Of a stretch of 64,000 nt of DNA, positions 35,618 through 49,926 are shown one piece after another. Position 1 is the stretch's first letter; each line of letters starts with the position of its first letter. Below the pieces are notes generated by a model. The model searched no databases. It had not been told where the DNA came from and worked only from the letters and a program-made list of their open reading frames with translations. Both the position numbers and the translations under genes were made by a program. Source of the stretch: Mycobacterium sp. MS1601 (GTDB taxonomy: Bacteria; Actinomycetota; Actinomycetes; Mycobacteriales; Mycobacteriaceae); the NCBI RefSeq assembly GCF_001984215.1, contig NZ_CP019420.1, forward strand, positions 5,456,001 to 5,520,000. The letters run 5' to 3'.

Positions 35618-36288
35618 CCTTCTCGATGGCAGCGCTGGACCGGGACACCGGTGCGCTGGGCATGACCATCGCCTCCTCGTCTCCCGCGGTGGCCAGCCGA
35701 TGCCTGGGCATCCGCCCCGGTCTCGGCGCCGCGGCCACCCAGAACGTCACCGACCCGCGCCTGTCCGGGCTGCTGCTGGATCGCCTGGCCGCCGGTGACG
35801 ACGCCCGGACCGCACTGGATGCCGTGGTCGACGGCCACCACCTGCGTGACTACCGGCAGCTGACAGTGCTGGACCGCGCCGGGCGGACCGCGGCCTTCAG
35901 CGGCGCCGGTGCGCTGGGCACCCATCACCACGTGGCCGGCGACGGGGTGGTGGCCGCGGGCAACATGCTGGCTGGTCCGGCCACCATCACCGAGCTGATC
36001 CGCGGCTACGAGAGCTCCGGTGCCGCTGAATTCGAGGCGCGACTGCTGGCGGGTCTGAACGCGGCCCTGACCGCGGGTGGCGAGGAGGGGCCGGTCTACT
36101 CGGCCGGCCTGCTGGTCTACCGCGAGGTCGCCTGGCCGGAAACCACCCTGCGGGTGGACTACTCCGAGGACCCCTACGCGGCGCTCGCGCAGCTGTGGAC
36201 GGTGTGGGCACCCCAGCGCGACGACTACGTCCGGCGCGCCCTGGATCCGTCGGCGGCACCGAGCTTCGGGGTGCCCGGTGATCTCTGA
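35614..36288 (+). CDS. DUF1028 family protein
   Basis: The 224-residue protein matches DUF1028 (MTFSMAALDRDTGALGMTIASSSPAVASRCLGIRPGLGAAATQNVTDPRLSGLLLDRLAAG, then GNMLAGPATI). DUF1028 proteins resemble Ntn-hydrolases and are often found next to RidA and amidohydrolases, but their reaction is not known. The ATG overlaps the RidA stop; its last residues overlap the M20 gene start. A cysteine at residue 33 (SRCLG) is the only nucleophile candidate near the start. Confidence 0.82.
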   Translation: MTFSMAALDRDTGALGMTIASSSPAVASRCLGIRPGLGAAATQNVTDPRLSGLLLDRLAAGDDARTALDAVVDGHHLRDYRQLTVLDRAGRTAAFSGAGALGTHHHVAGDGVVAAGNMLAGPATITELIRGYESSGAAEFEARLLAGLNAALTAGGEEGPVYSAGLLVYREVAWPETTLRVDYSEDPYAALAQLWTVWAPQRDDYVRRALDPSAAPSFGVPGDL

Positions 36289-37414
36289 GGCCAAGGCGGC
36301 GGCGCGGCGGCACCTGGGACAGAACTGGGACCTGGTCCGCGGTATCAGCACGCAGTTGCACGCCGATCCGGAGCTGGCCTGGAACGAGGTCAGAGCTCAT
36401 CGTCTGCTGACCACGGTGCTGGCCGAACGCGGTTTCAGCGTTGACAATCGGGCCGGTGGACTGGACACCGCGTTCCACGCCACCGCCGGCACCGGACCGG
36501 TACACGTCGCCTTCGTCGCCGAATACGACGCGCTGCCGGGCCTGGGCCACGCCTGTGGACACAACCTGATCGCGGCGTCGGCCATCGGCGCCGCGCTGAG
36601 CACCCGCGCCGCCGACCTCGACGACACGTTGACCGTGCACGTCCTCGGCACACCCGCCGAGGAGGGCGGCGGAGGCAAGATCCTGATGCTGGAGGCCGGC
36701 CAGTTCGACGGGCTCGACGCCGCGTTGATGATGCATCCCGGGCCGGTCGACGCGCCACGGGCGGTGCCCATGGCGGTGGCGCACTGGCGCGTCACCTACC
36801 GCGGCGTCAGCGCCCACGCCGGGGCCTACCCGCATCTGGGGGTCAACGCCGCGGACGCCTTCACCGTCGCCCAGGTGGCCATCGGACTACTGCGCCAGCA
36901 GCTGCCGTCGACCGTGCGTGTGCACGGGGTGGTCACCTCGGCGGGCTCGGCGCCCAACGCCATCCCGGACATGGCGTCGGGACGCTGGTATGTGCGGGCC
37001 GAGACGCTGGCGCAGCTCACCGGCATCGAAGCCCGCATCCGAGCCTGTTTCCAGGCCGGAGCCACCGCCAGCGGCTGCGACCTGGAGATCGAACTGGAAT
37101 CCCCGCCTTACTCGGAATTCCGCACCGACGACGAGATCCTGGACGACTTCGTCACCAATGCGGCGCTGCTGGGCCGCGACATGACCGCCGCGCCGCCGTC
37201 CGGTGCTGCGGCCATGGCGTCGGCGTCCACCGACATGGGCAATGTGTCGCAACTGGTCCGGGCCATCCACCCCTACCTGGGCATCGGCTCCCTGCCCGCG
37301 GTCAACCACCAACGCGAGTTCGCCGACGCCGCGGTGGGCGACGGCGCCGAGGCGGCCCTGCGCGACGGCGCGACCGCGCTGGCCTGGACGGCACTGGACC
37401 TGGCAGCGCGCTAA
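36278..37414 (+). CDS. M20-family amidohydrolase / peptidase
   Basis: The 378-residue protein is an M20 (AbgB/aminoacylase-like) metallohydrolase: ISTQLHADPELAWNEVRAHRLL, EYDALPGLGHACGHNLI with metal-binding His, GTPAEEGGGGKILMLEAG with the catalytic Glu, and SAHAGAYPHLGVNAADAF. Such enzymes split amide bonds, for example acyl-amino acids, and one branch deaminates 5-nitroanthranilate. GTG 36278 overlaps the DUF1028 end by 11 bases. It is the last gene of the island before the glycine riboswitch. Confidence 0.85.
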   Translation: MISEAKAAARRHLGQNWDLVRGISTQLHADPELAWNEVRAHRLLTTVLAERGFSVDNRAGGLDTAFHATAGTGPVHVAFVAEYDALPGLGHACGHNLIAASAIGAALSTRAADLDDTLTVHVLGTPAEEGGGGKILMLEAGQFDGLDAALMMHPGPVDAPRAVPMAVAHWRVTYRGVSAHAGAYPHLGVNAADAFTVAQVAIGLLRQQLPSTVRVHGVVTSAGSAPNAIPDMASGRWYVRAETLAQLTGIEARIRACFQAGATASGCDLEIELESPPYSEFRTDDEILDDFVTNAALLGRDMTAAPPSGAAAMASASTDMGNVSQLVRAIHPYLGIGSLPAVNHQREFADAAVGDGAEAALRDGATALAWTALDLAAR

Positions 37415-37424
37415 ACTGACAGGC

Positions 37425-37629
37425 GCATCGCCCTCGCGCGGGAGAGCTCTGTGGCCGCCAGTCACAGGCGCCGAAGGAGCAACACCTCTCCGTCAACCTC
37501 TCAGGCCCCAGGACCGCGACAGGCCACGATGCCTCTGGAAAGCGGTGCATGCACCCGCCCATGGGGAAAGGCCCGGACCGGGCCGAATCTCTCAGGCAAC
37601 CCGTTGCGGGTCGACGACAGAGGGGGAGG
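37425..37629 (+). ncRNA. tandem glycine riboswitch (two aptamers)
   Basis: Two glycine aptamers stand head to tail before gcvB. Aptamer 1 shows CGGGAGAGC, GCCGAAGGAGCAA and CTCTCAGG; aptamer 2 shows CCTCTGGAAAGC, GGGCCGAATCTCTCAGG and a closing GACAGAGGGGGAGG. These are the gcvT-motif cores. Glycine binding should switch on the glycine cleavage gene downstream. It is followed by an AGGAG ribosome binding site (37651-37655). M. tuberculosis gcvB also has one. Confidence 0.85.
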
Positions 37630-37661
37630 ACGCACCGGCTCGTCCTGCCTAGGAGTACACC

Positions 37662-40511
<2,850 letters not shown>

Positions 40512-40530
40512 CGACGAGGCGCCGTGCGGG

Positions 40531-40591
40531 CACCCCCAGCTTGCGAGGGGGCGGACGAGGCGGGGAGGAGCTCACGCGAGCAACCCCGCCT
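40531..40591. terminator. two hairpins between convergent genes
   Basis: CCCCC-N9-GGGGG (near 40532-40552) and AGGCGGGG...CCCCGCCT (40558-40565 with 40584-40591) lie between the convergent gcvB and VWA genes. Neither has a T-run, so their role as a bidirectional terminator is only likely by position. Confidence 0.4.
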
Positions 40592-40604
40592 AGGCCCTTG
40601 CCGG

Positions 40605-42512
40605 TCAGTTGAGCAGCGTGTCGACCGCCGCCCCGAATTCCGGCGACGACGTGCTGGACACGTTCTCGTAAGTGCCGCCGCTGAGCTGCGCCACCGCTTC
40701 CCAGGTAGCCCGGTCGGGGTCGTCACCGACGTTGATGACGTTGACGGCCACCGGACGTGCGGGGTTACCGGCCCGGATCAGGTCCTGCAGTCCGTCCGAG
40801 CCCAACGACTGGTCGGTGTGGGGACCGGCGGTGATCACCAGGACGGAGTTCGGCTGGTCCGGTCGGAAATTGGCCCTGGCGTCGCCCAGCACGTTGCGCA
40901 GCGTGGTGAACGACACCGCACCGGAGGCGCCGGGGGTGAGGCCGTCCAATGCCGCGGTGAGCGTCTGCGCGTCCTCGCTCAGCGGCCCCGGCTCCGCGGC
41001 GGTGCTGCTGGCGGCGCCGTCGAACGTCGTCAACCCCACCACGGCGTTCGGAGCCAGGGCGGCGATCCGTTGGGACAGCGCGTCCCGCAGGGGTCCGAGG
41101 TCCAGCGAGCGGTCCAGCATGATCGACACCACGGGTGCCGTGGCCGGCGCCGTCAACGCGTCGGCCAGGTCGACACGTTGCTGATCGTCGACGGACAGCG
41201 GCTCGGAGAGCTCGGCGAACGGAGTCACGTCGGTGGCCGGCGGGGTGCCCTCGGTGGTCCGGAAGCCGGCGGCGCGCAATTCCTGCTGCTGCTCAGGGTC
41301 GCGCAGGAACCGCTCGAATTGACTTGCCGCACTCACCTGTTCGTTGGACAACCAGTCACCGCCCAACAGAACGGCGGGGAAGTCCGCGACGGGAACCGGA
41401 CCGGACGGCAGCCAGGCTGCGACGGCTTCGGCCGCGTCGGGCAGCTCAGTGCTGCGGGTGAACAGCTGCTGTTCGGTGATCGCCACGGCGTGCACGTCGG
41501 CGGTGGCCGGGTTGGCCGCATCCAGCAGGGCCGACATCGCGGTGTCGGCCGAATTGTCGGCGAGCTCGGGCTGTCCGGACCGCAGCGTGCGTACCGCGGC
41601 GGCGCCATCGGGAGCGCCGGCAGCGGCAGCTTCGGCCGCCAAGTAACCGGCATCGCTGTCGCCGGCGGTGGGCAGGGCCAGGCGCAGCGACCCCCAACCC
41701 GGGAGGTCGATGCCGTCCGGATTGGTCTGCAGCCCGGGCAGGTCGTCCCAACCTCGGCCGTCGACTGCGGGTTTGAGCTCGGGGCGCACCGCCAGTACCA
41801 CCGGTGAGGTGACCAGCGATGTGCTGGCGGTGATGGTCCGCGGGTCGACGGCGGCGGACAGGCGCGCCTGCGACACCGAACTGCCGGGGATCCACAGGGC
41901 GGGCTTCTCACCGAGGTCACCCGGCCACTGTCTGGACAGACCGTCGATGACGGCGTCGGAGTCCGCGGGCTGAACGGCGACCTTGACACAGTGATCGCCC
42001 ACCGGGCTGGCCGAGCCGTTGAACTTCTCGACCAGCGGGCCCAGCGGGGTGGCGATCGCCGGGTCGGCCACCACCGACACCGTCATCTCGCCCTCCAGGC
42101 AGCTGGCTGCTGCCGCATCACGGCGGCTGTCGAGGGCATCACCGAAGAAACGCCACAGGATCACTGCCCCGACCACCACCACCACGGTCACGAGGGCGGC
42201 GATCACACCGACGCTGACACCCCGCCTGCCCTGCGTGACGGTGCGGTGGCTGCCCGTCCACTCACCCTCGTTGCGGTGCCCGCCCGAGGTCTGCCCGGTG
42301 GTCCTGATGACAGCGGTGGTCTCGTTGTCTGCCGCAGGCTCGTACGACGGGGTGCGGAAATCGGTTGTGCTCGAAGTGGGTTCGGCACGATAAAGATCAT
42401 CCCGGTCTGCAGGATCGCCTCGGTCTTCTTCGGAGTCGTCGTGATCCGAGTACTCCGGCGGGACGTAGACGTCATCGTCGTCGTCGGGCCCGGGCTTGCT
42501 GTGTCTACCCAT
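40605..42512 (-). CDS. VWA-domain membrane protein, Rv1836c-like
   Basis: The 635-residue protein has a charged cytoplasmic N-terminus (MGRHSKPGPDDDDD, about 110 residues), one membrane helix (GVIAALVTVVVVVGAVILWRFF), an extracytoplasmic solute-binding-like domain and a von Willebrand A-type C-terminal domain (VVSIMLDRSLDLGPLRDALSQRIA, VLVITAGPHTDQSL). The DxSxS metal-binding motif of VWA is modified (DRSLD). ATG 42512 (MGRHSKP) is chosen since mycobacterial homologues start so; an upstream in-frame ATG adds six residues. Function is unknown; it is the conserved neighbour of glcB. Confidence 0.85.
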   Translation of the reverse strand: MGRHSKPGPDDDDDVYVPPEYSDHDDSEEDRGDPADRDDLYRAEPTSSTTDFRTPSYEPAADNETTAVIRTTGQTSGGHRNEGEWTGSHRTVTQGRRGVSVGVIAALVTVVVVVGAVILWRFFGDALDSRRDAAAASCLEGEMTVSVVADPAIATPLGPLVEKFNGSASPVGDHCVKVAVQPADSDAVIDGLSRQWPGDLGEKPALWIPGSSVSQARLSAAVDPRTITASTSLVTSPVVLAVRPELKPAVDGRGWDDLPGLQTNPDGIDLPGWGSLRLALPTAGDSDAGYLAAEAAAAGAPDGAAAVRTLRSGQPELADNSADTAMSALLDAANPATADVHAVAITEQQLFTRSTELPDAAEAVAAWLPSGPVPVADFPAVLLGGDWLSNEQVSAASQFERFLRDPEQQQELRAAGFRTTEGTPPATDVTPFAELSEPLSVDDQQRVDLADALTAPATAPVVSIMLDRSLDLGPLRDALSQRIAALAPNAVVGLTTFDGAASSTAAEPGPLSEDAQTLTAALDGLTPGASGAVSFTTLRNVLGDARANFRPDQPNSVLVITAGPHTDQSLGSDGLQDLIRAGNPARPVAVNVINVGDDPDRATWEAVAQLSGGTYENVSSTSSPEFGAAVDTLLN

Positions 42513-42585
42513 GCCCTGACTCCACCGCACCTCTCCTTAAACCAGTCTCAACGCCGGGCTGTTACGAGCCCGGCGCTGAGTCTAG

Positions 42586-44798
42586 TCATTGACCGGCGGC
42601 TGCCTTGAACTCGCGGCGGCGGCGGTGCAGGATCGGTTCGGTGTAGCCGTTGGGCTGGGCACCGCCTTCGAGGATCAGTTCCTGGGCGGCGGCGAAGGCG
42701 ATGCTCTGGTCGAAGTTCGGCGCCATCGGCCGGTAAGCCGCGTCACCTTCGTTCTGCCGGTCCACCACCGGAGCCATGCGTTCCAAGCTGGCCCGCACAT
42801 CGGCGGCGGTGATCACGCCGTGGCGAAGCCAGTTGGCCAGCAACTGACTCGAGATGCGCAGCGTGGCACGGTCTTCCATCAAGGCGATGTCGTGGATGTC
42901 GGGCACCTTGGAGCAGCCGACACCCTGGTCGATCCAGCGGACCACGTAGCCGAGGATGGACTGGCAGTTGTTGTCGACCTCCTGGTGGATCTCATCCGGG
43001 GACCAGGTGAGCGAGGAGTCGGCCAGGGGGATGGTCAGCAACTCGTCGAGGGTGCTGCGGGTCTTGCCTTCCAACTCCTTCTGCACCGCGAAGACGTCGA
43101 CCTGGTGGTAGTGCAGGGCATGCAGTGTGGCCGCCGTCGGCGAGGGCACCCAGGCGGTGGTGGCACCGGCCTTGGGCTGGCCGATCTTCTGCTCGATCAT
43201 GTCGGCCATCAGATCCGGCATGGCCCACATACCCTTGCCGATCTGGGCTTTGCCGGACAAGCCGGCGGCCAGGCCGATGTCGACATTCTGGTTCTCGTAG
43301 GCGGTGATCCACGGCTGGGCCTTCATGGTGCCCTTGCGCACCATGGGGCCGGCTTCCATCGACGTGTGGATCTCGTCGCCGGTGCGGTCCAGGAAGCCGG
43401 TGTTGATGAACACCACACGGTCGGCGGCGGCCTTGATGCAGGCCTTGAGGTTGGCGCTGGTGCGGCGTTCCTCGTCCATGATGCCGACCTTGAGGGTGCC
43501 CTGCGGCAGTCCGAGGACGTCTTCGACGCGGGAGAACAGCTCGCAGGTGAACGCCACTTCGTCGGGACCGTGCATCTTGGGTTTGACGATGTAGATGGAG
43601 CCGGTGCGGCTGTTGAGCAGCGGACCGTTCTCCTCGGATTCCTTGAGGCCGTGGATGCCGATCAAACTGGTGAACAGAGCGTCGAGGATGCCCTCGGGAA
43701 CCTCGGATTCTTCGTCGGAACCGACGCTGAAGGTGATCGCGTCGTTGGTCATCAGGTGACCGACATTGCGGACGAACAGCAGGCTGCGCCCGGGCAGCGT
43801 GAGCTCGCTACCGTCCGGTGCGGTGTAGACGCGGTCTGCGTTGAGCACACGGGTGAAGGTCTTGCCGCCCTTGCTGACCTCTTCGGCCAGGTCGCCGCGG
43901 TTGAGGCCCAGCCAGTTGCGGTAGCCGAGCACCTTGTCGTCGGCGTCGACGGCCGCCACCGAATCCTCGAAGTCCATGATCGTGGTGATGGCGGACTCCA
44001 GCACGACGTCCTTGATGCCCGCGGAGTCGGTGGACCCGATGGGGGAGTCGGCGTCGACGAGGATCTCGATGTGCAGGCCGTGGTTGGCCAGCAACACCGA
44101 AGTGGGCGCTTCGGGTTCGCCGAGGTAGCCGGCGAACTGATCCGCGGTGGCCAAACCGGTGGTGGTGTCCTCGCCTAGGGCGACCACCAGAGTGCCGTCA
44201 GTGACGGTCAGCTTCGTGGCATCGGTCCAGGATCCGGACTCCAGCGGGGTGGTGTCGTCGAGGAACTTGCGGGCGTAGGCGATGACCTTGTCCCGCGGAC
44301 AGGGTTGTATTTTCCGCCGGACCCGGCCCCTTGTTCGGCGCCGTCGTCCTCGGGGATGACATCGGTGCCGTACAACGCGTCGTACAGCGAGCCCCAACGT
44401 GCGTTGGACGCGTTGAGGGCGAAGCGCGCATTGAGAACCGGCACCACCAGCTGAGGTCCGGCGGTGGAGGTGATCTCCGGGTCGACGCCCGAGGTGGTGA
44501 TGGTGAAATCCTCGGGTTCCGGTAGTAGGTAACCGATTTCGGTGAGGAACGCCTTGTACGCCTCGGGATCATGCGGCTCGATGACACGGTGGCGATGCCA
44601 CTTGTCGATCTGGGCCTGCAGTTCGTCACGACGATCGAGCAGGTCAGCGTTCTGTGGTGCCAGATCGGTGATGACCTTGTCCACGCCCGCCCAGAAGCTG
44701 TCCGGGTCAAGATCGGTGCCCGGCAACGCCTCGTTGTTGACGAAGTCGTGCAGCACCTTGGCGACCCGCAAATTGCCCACGGTCACGCGCTCAGTCAT
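42586..44798 (-). pseudogene. glcB: malate synthase G, apparent frameshift
   Basis: Malate synthase joins glyoxylate and acetyl-CoA in the glyoxylate shunt. The reading runs from [19 protein letters not shown] through [11 protein letters not shown] and then breaks; the remaining frame starts at [13 protein letters not shown] and holds the catalytic core ([52 protein letters not shown]). A single missing G at the run on the complement of 44292-44294 explains the break; corrected length is about 737 residues, against 741 in M. tuberculosis GlcB. All active regions are intact, so this is likely a sequencing error in a conserved gene rather than inactivation. Confidence 0.88.
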
Positions 44799-44835
44799 TG
44801 GTCCTCCTCGGCCGGCAATCCATCCATCCTACCCG

Positions 44836-45741
44836 TCAGTAATCGCCCGTTCTCGCAGCGGCGCTATCAAGGAGCAGGTCACAGCGTTCTTGCAGTGAAT
44901 ATCGAAGCAAGGCGGCGCGTTGCGACAACTCGCGCTGGCAACGCACGTACTCGGCCCGCCCCACCGGATCCTCGATCCGGATCGGTGTGAAACCGTACCC
45001 GGCGAGGTCGTAGGGGCTGGCCCGCATATCCAGTTCCCGCGCGGCCGCCGCCAGTTCCAGGCAATCCAGGAGCAGATCACCGTTCACCAGCGGGCCCAGC
45101 TTTGCGCACCATTTGTACAGATCCATCGCGGCATGAATGCATCCGGGTTGTTCTTGATCGATTTGGGAACTCCGGCTCAGCGCGACGGCATTACGCGGTG
45201 CGGCGTCCTGGGTGAAGAAGCGGAACGCGTCGAAGTGTGTGCAGCGCAACGGCATCGACTCCACCACGGCATCGGTGTCCGCAGCACCCAGGCGTAGCGG
45301 CACCGCACCATGGCGGATCTCGGTGCTGCGGTAGACCATCGCCCATTCATGCAGGCCGAAACAGTTCAGTTGCGGTGTCCGTTGGGCGGTGGCGGACAGG
45401 AGTTCGGCGATGAACGTCACGGTGTCGCGTCGCCCGGCCAGGTACTCGGCGCTCACGGTCACCCCGTCGGGATGCGCGACGTAGCCGGCCCGGCCCAGGA
45501 ACTCTGCGCCGCCGGCGAGCACCACGCCGAAGCCCGGGTTCCAGCGCGCCACCTGCCGGGGTTTGAGGCTGTAGTAGGTGAACAGGAAGTCCCACACCGG
45601 GTGTGGCACTCCGGCGGCGGCCCGCTGTCGGTGCGGTGCGAGGAAGGCCTCGGCGCGGGTGCGGTGCCGATCGGCGCTGACCCGCCAGTGCGCTTCCGGC
45701 AGAACCCGGGTCACACCGTGGCACACGGCGCCATCAGACAC
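44836..45741 (-). CDS. hypothetical protein, often labelled 3-methyladenine DNA glycosylase
   Basis: The 301-residue protein starts with LPEAHWRVSADRHRTRAEAFLAPHRQRAAAGVPHPVWDFLFTYYSLKPRQVARWNPG, a conserved actinobacterial family frequently labelled 3-methyladenine DNA glycosylase. I see no helix-hairpin-helix or recognised glycosylase active site, so that label is not well supported. Conserved parts include LNCFGLHEWAMVYR and PLRCTHFDAFRFFTQDA. GTG 45741 overlaps the CBS protein stop by eight bases; the pair is probably one transcript on the minus strand. Confidence 0.65.
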   Translation of the reverse strand: MSDGAVCHGVTRVLPEAHWRVSADRHRTRAEAFLAPHRQRAAAGVPHPVWDFLFTYYSLKPRQVARWNPGFGVVLAGGAEFLGRAGYVAHPDGVTVSAEYLAGRRDTVTFIAELLSATAQRTPQLNCFGLHEWAMVYRSTEIRHGAVPLRLGAADTDAVVESMPLRCTHFDAFRFFTQDAAPRNAVALSRSSQIDQEQPGCIHAAMDLYKWCAKLGPLVNGDLLLDCLELAAAARELDMRASPYDLAGYGFTPIRIEDPVGRAEYVRCQRELSQRAALLRYSLQERCDLLLDSAAARTGDY

Positions 45742-46801
45742 GGTGGGTTCCGTCGCGCACGGTGCCCACCAGGTCCTCCACCAGGTCTTCGAGGGCCACC
45801 ATGGCCACCACCGGTACGTTCGGTCCGCCTTCGCCCTGGGTGACCAGCGCCAGGTGGCTGTTGCTGCGGCGCAACCGCGACAGCGCGTCGGGCAGCGGTA
45901 GCCGTTCGGGGACGTGCGGCAGCGGCCGGATCACCGACAGGTCCACCACGATGTCGGGGTCGTCGCCCAGCGCAAGCACGTCCTTGATGTGCAGGTAGCC
46001 GATGTAGATGCCGTCGACTCCGGTCACCGGGAACCGGGAGTACCCGGTCTCCACCAGGGCCTGCTCCACCGCGGCGATGGTGGGTCCGCAACCCTCGGCC
46101 GCCACGGGCACGGCCCGGATCTCCGGCAGCCGCACCGCCACGTCGGAGACCACACGATTGCGGATCTGCAATGCCCTGGTCAGCCGGGTGTGCTCTTCGG
46201 GATCGAGCAGCCCCTCGGACACCGATTCGGCGATCATCTCGGACAGCTCGACGGTGGACACCGTGATGTCCAGCTCGTCCTTGGGCTCAACCCGTACAGC
46301 GCGCAGCGTGATGTTGGCGCACCAGTTGTAGAACGCGATGAGCGGTTTCACCGCACGCACGTACACCAGGTAGACGGGGATCAGCAGCATGGCGGTGGAT
46401 TCGGGCCCGGCGATCGCGATGTTCTTGGGCACCATCTCGCCCAGCAGCACGTGCAGCGTCACCACGATGGCCAGCGCGATGATGAACGACACGGTGTGCA
46501 GCACCGCATCCGGAATGCCGACCAGCCCGAACGGGCCCTCCAACAGGTGCGCCACCGCGGGCTCTCCGACACGGCCCAGCAGGATCGAACAGATGGTGAT
46601 GCCGAGCTGTGCGCCGGCCAGCATCAGTGACAGGTGCTCGCCGGCGCGGATCACCGTGACGGCCCGCTTCTTGCCCTGTTCGGCCAGCGCCTCCAGGCGG
46701 TCCCGGCGCGCGGAGATCAGCGCGAACTCCGATCCGACGAAGAATGCGTTGGCGGCCAGCAGGAAAACGGTCAGCAGCACGCCGAAGATGTCGCCACCCA
46801 T
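45734..46801 (-). CDS. HlyC/CorC-type CBS membrane protein, Rv1841c-like
   Basis: The 355-residue protein has a CNNM/DUF21 membrane domain of about 190 residues (FLLAANAFFVGSEFALISARRDRLEALAEQGKK; GEMVPKNIAIAGPE) followed by a CBS pair (IRAVPVAAEG; GYSRFPVTGVDGIYIGYLHIKDVL). It is probably a Mg2+ or other divalent cation handling protein. ATG 46801 overlaps the stop of the next upstream gene (ATGA), forming a coupled pair with the longer homologue. It lacks the C-terminal CorC_HlyC domain. Confidence 0.88.
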   Translation of the reverse strand: MGGDIFGVLLTVFLLAANAFFVGSEFALISARRDRLEALAEQGKKRAVTVIRAGEHLSLMLAGAQLGITICSILLGRVGEPAVAHLLEGPFGLVGIPDAVLHTVSFIIALAIVVTLHVLLGEMVPKNIAIAGPESTAMLLIPVYLVYVRAVKPLIAFYNWCANITLRAVRVEPKDELDITVSTVELSEMIAESVSEGLLDPEEHTRLTRALQIRNRVVSDVAVRLPEIRAVPVAAEGCGPTIAAVEQALVETGYSRFPVTGVDGIYIGYLHIKDVLALGDDPDIVVDLSVIRPLPHVPERLPLPDALSRLRRSNSHLALVTQGEGGPNVPVVAMVALEDLVEDLVGTVRDGTHRV

Positions 46802-48162
46802 CAGCGCTCATCTCCGCCGTCGGAGCTCGACCCCAGGTCGGTGAGCTCGAGTTGATCGATGCGCCTGCCGTCCATCGCCATCACCGTGGCGCGCCAGCGG
46901 GCAGGCTCGTCGAGCGGGCGGTCGGAGTCGAAGGCCCGCAGGTTCACCGATTCGCCGACCTCGGGAATGTGGCCCAGCTCCTGCAGCACCAGACCACCGA
47001 TGGTGTCGTACTCGCCGTCGGGCGCGCGGTAGCCGGTGGCCGCGGCCACCTCGTCGATACGCAGCAGGCCGGAGACCTGCCAGCCGCCTGGGGCCTCCAC
47101 GACGTCGGGGGTGGCGTCGTCGTGCTCGTCGCGGACGTCGCCCACGATCTCCTCGATCAGATCCTCGACGGTCACCATGCCCGCCGTACCTCCGTACTCG
47201 TCGACCACCAGTGCGGTCTGCAGGCCGTTACCGCGGATCTGGGAGAACACCGCATCGCCATCGAGCGTCGAGGGCACCACGGCAACCGGCTGGGCCAGCG
47301 TGGACAGTTTGGTCGATCCCCGCTGTGGGCGCGGGATCTCGAAGACCTGCTTGATGTGCACGATGCCGATCGTCTCGTCGAGGTCGCCGTCGATGATCGG
47401 GAACCGGGAGTAACCGCTCTCGGCGGCGGCGCTCACCAGATCGGCAACGGTCTCCTCGGCGTCCAGGGCGACGATCTTGGATCGCGGAGTCATGAGCTCC
47501 TCGGCGGTCAGTTCACCGAACCGCAGCGACCGGTCCACCAGGGTGGCGGTCACGGCGTCCAGAGAACCGTGGCGAGCCGAGTTCCGAACCAGGGCCACCA
47601 GTTCCTGCGGAGACCGCGCCGACGCCAGTTCGTCGGCTGGTTCGATACCGAGCCGTCGCAGGATCCAGTTGGCGGTGCCGTTGGTGGCGATGATGGCCGG
47701 TTTCAGCAGGAGCGAGAACATCAGCTGCGGGCCCGCCGCGATTCGGGCGGTGGGCAGCGGACGGGCGACGGCCAGGTTCTTGGGCACCAATTCGCCGAAC
47801 ACCATGGACAGCGACGTGGCGATCAGCAGCGACAACACCAGCGCCACACCGCCGACACTGCCCTCGGGGAGACCGACCGCGCGCAGTCCCGGGGCGATCA
47901 GCCTGGCCACCACGGGCTCTGCCAGATAGCCGGTGGCCAGTGTGGTGATGGAGATGCCCAGCTGGGCGCCGGAGAGCTGGAACGACAGCGTGCGGTGTGC
48001 GCGCTGGACGAACTGGTCGCGCCGGTTGCCCGAACGCGCGTTGGCTTCGACAGTGCTGCGTTCCAGCGCGGTCAAGGAGAACTCGGCGGCGACGAACAGT
48101 GCCGTGCCCGCGGTGAGGACCAGGATCGCAAGAACAGACAAGACGGTGAACCACACACTCAC
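46801..48162 (-). CDS. HlyC/CorC-type CBS membrane protein, Rv1842c-like
   Basis: The 453-residue protein has a DUF21 membrane domain ([36 protein letters not shown]), CBS pair ([52 protein letters not shown]) and the C-terminal CorC_HlyC domain ([42 protein letters not shown]). It is likely a divalent-cation-related transporter or regulator. It is the first of the coupled pair. Confidence 0.88.
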   Translation of the reverse strand: MSVWFTVLSVLAILVLTAGTALFVAAEFSLTALERSTVEANARSGNRRDQFVQRAHRTLSFQLSGAQLGISITTLATGYLAEPVVARLIAPGLRAVGLPEGSVGGVALVLSLLIATSLSMVFGELVPKNLAVARPLPTARIAAGPQLMFSLLLKPAIIATNGTANWILRRLGIEPADELASARSPQELVALVRNSARHGSLDAVTATLVDRSLRFGELTAEELMTPRSKIVALDAEETVADLVSAAAESGYSRFPIIDGDLDETIGIVHIKQVFEIPRPQRGSTKLSTLAQPVAVVPSTLDGDAVFSQIRGNGLQTALVVDEYGGTAGMVTVEDLIEEIVGDVRDEHDDATPDVVEAPGGWQVSGLLRIDEVAAATGYRAPDGEYDTIGGLVLQELGHIPEVGESVNLRAFDSDRPLDEPARWRATVMAMDGRRIDQLELTDLGSSSDGGDER

Positions 48163-48185
48163 GGTTGTGTCACCACCGCGTGGGC

Positions 48186-48204
48186 GCCGGGCCGAAGGCC
48201 CGGC
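48186..48204. other. GC-rich stem-loop between guaB1 and the CBS genes
   Basis: GCCGGGCC-GAA-GGCCCGGC is a perfect 8-base-pair hairpin with no T-run, 24 bases ahead of the CBS gene start. It may end the guaB1 transcript or sit in the CBS leader. Confidence 0.4.
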
Positions 48205-48356
48205 TGTCTAGAGGATGGCTCGGCGTCCTGGGCTTCGGACGCGGGGTCTTGTACGACAACCACCGTGCCGGCGTCACTGGGTGCCTGAGGCACTCGTTCC
48301 CTTTCGTTCAGTTGGCGGACAATCCGCATAGATTCCACATATTAACTGCCGTTCGA

Positions 48357-49868
<1,512 letters not shown>

Positions 49869-49926
49869 CGCGATCGAAACCAGGTCCGTTCAACCTGGCC
49901 CGGTCTCCCCGGGCTCGTCGACCAGG

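Noticed and set aside
42589..44178. 529-residue plus-strand open frame across glcB
   Set aside because: Shadow of malate synthase, Gly/His/Val-rich, no motif.
44836..45741. Firm call as 3-methyladenine DNA glycosylase
   Set aside because: No known glycosylase active-site pattern can be seen; the name seems to be carried over from automatic annotation.
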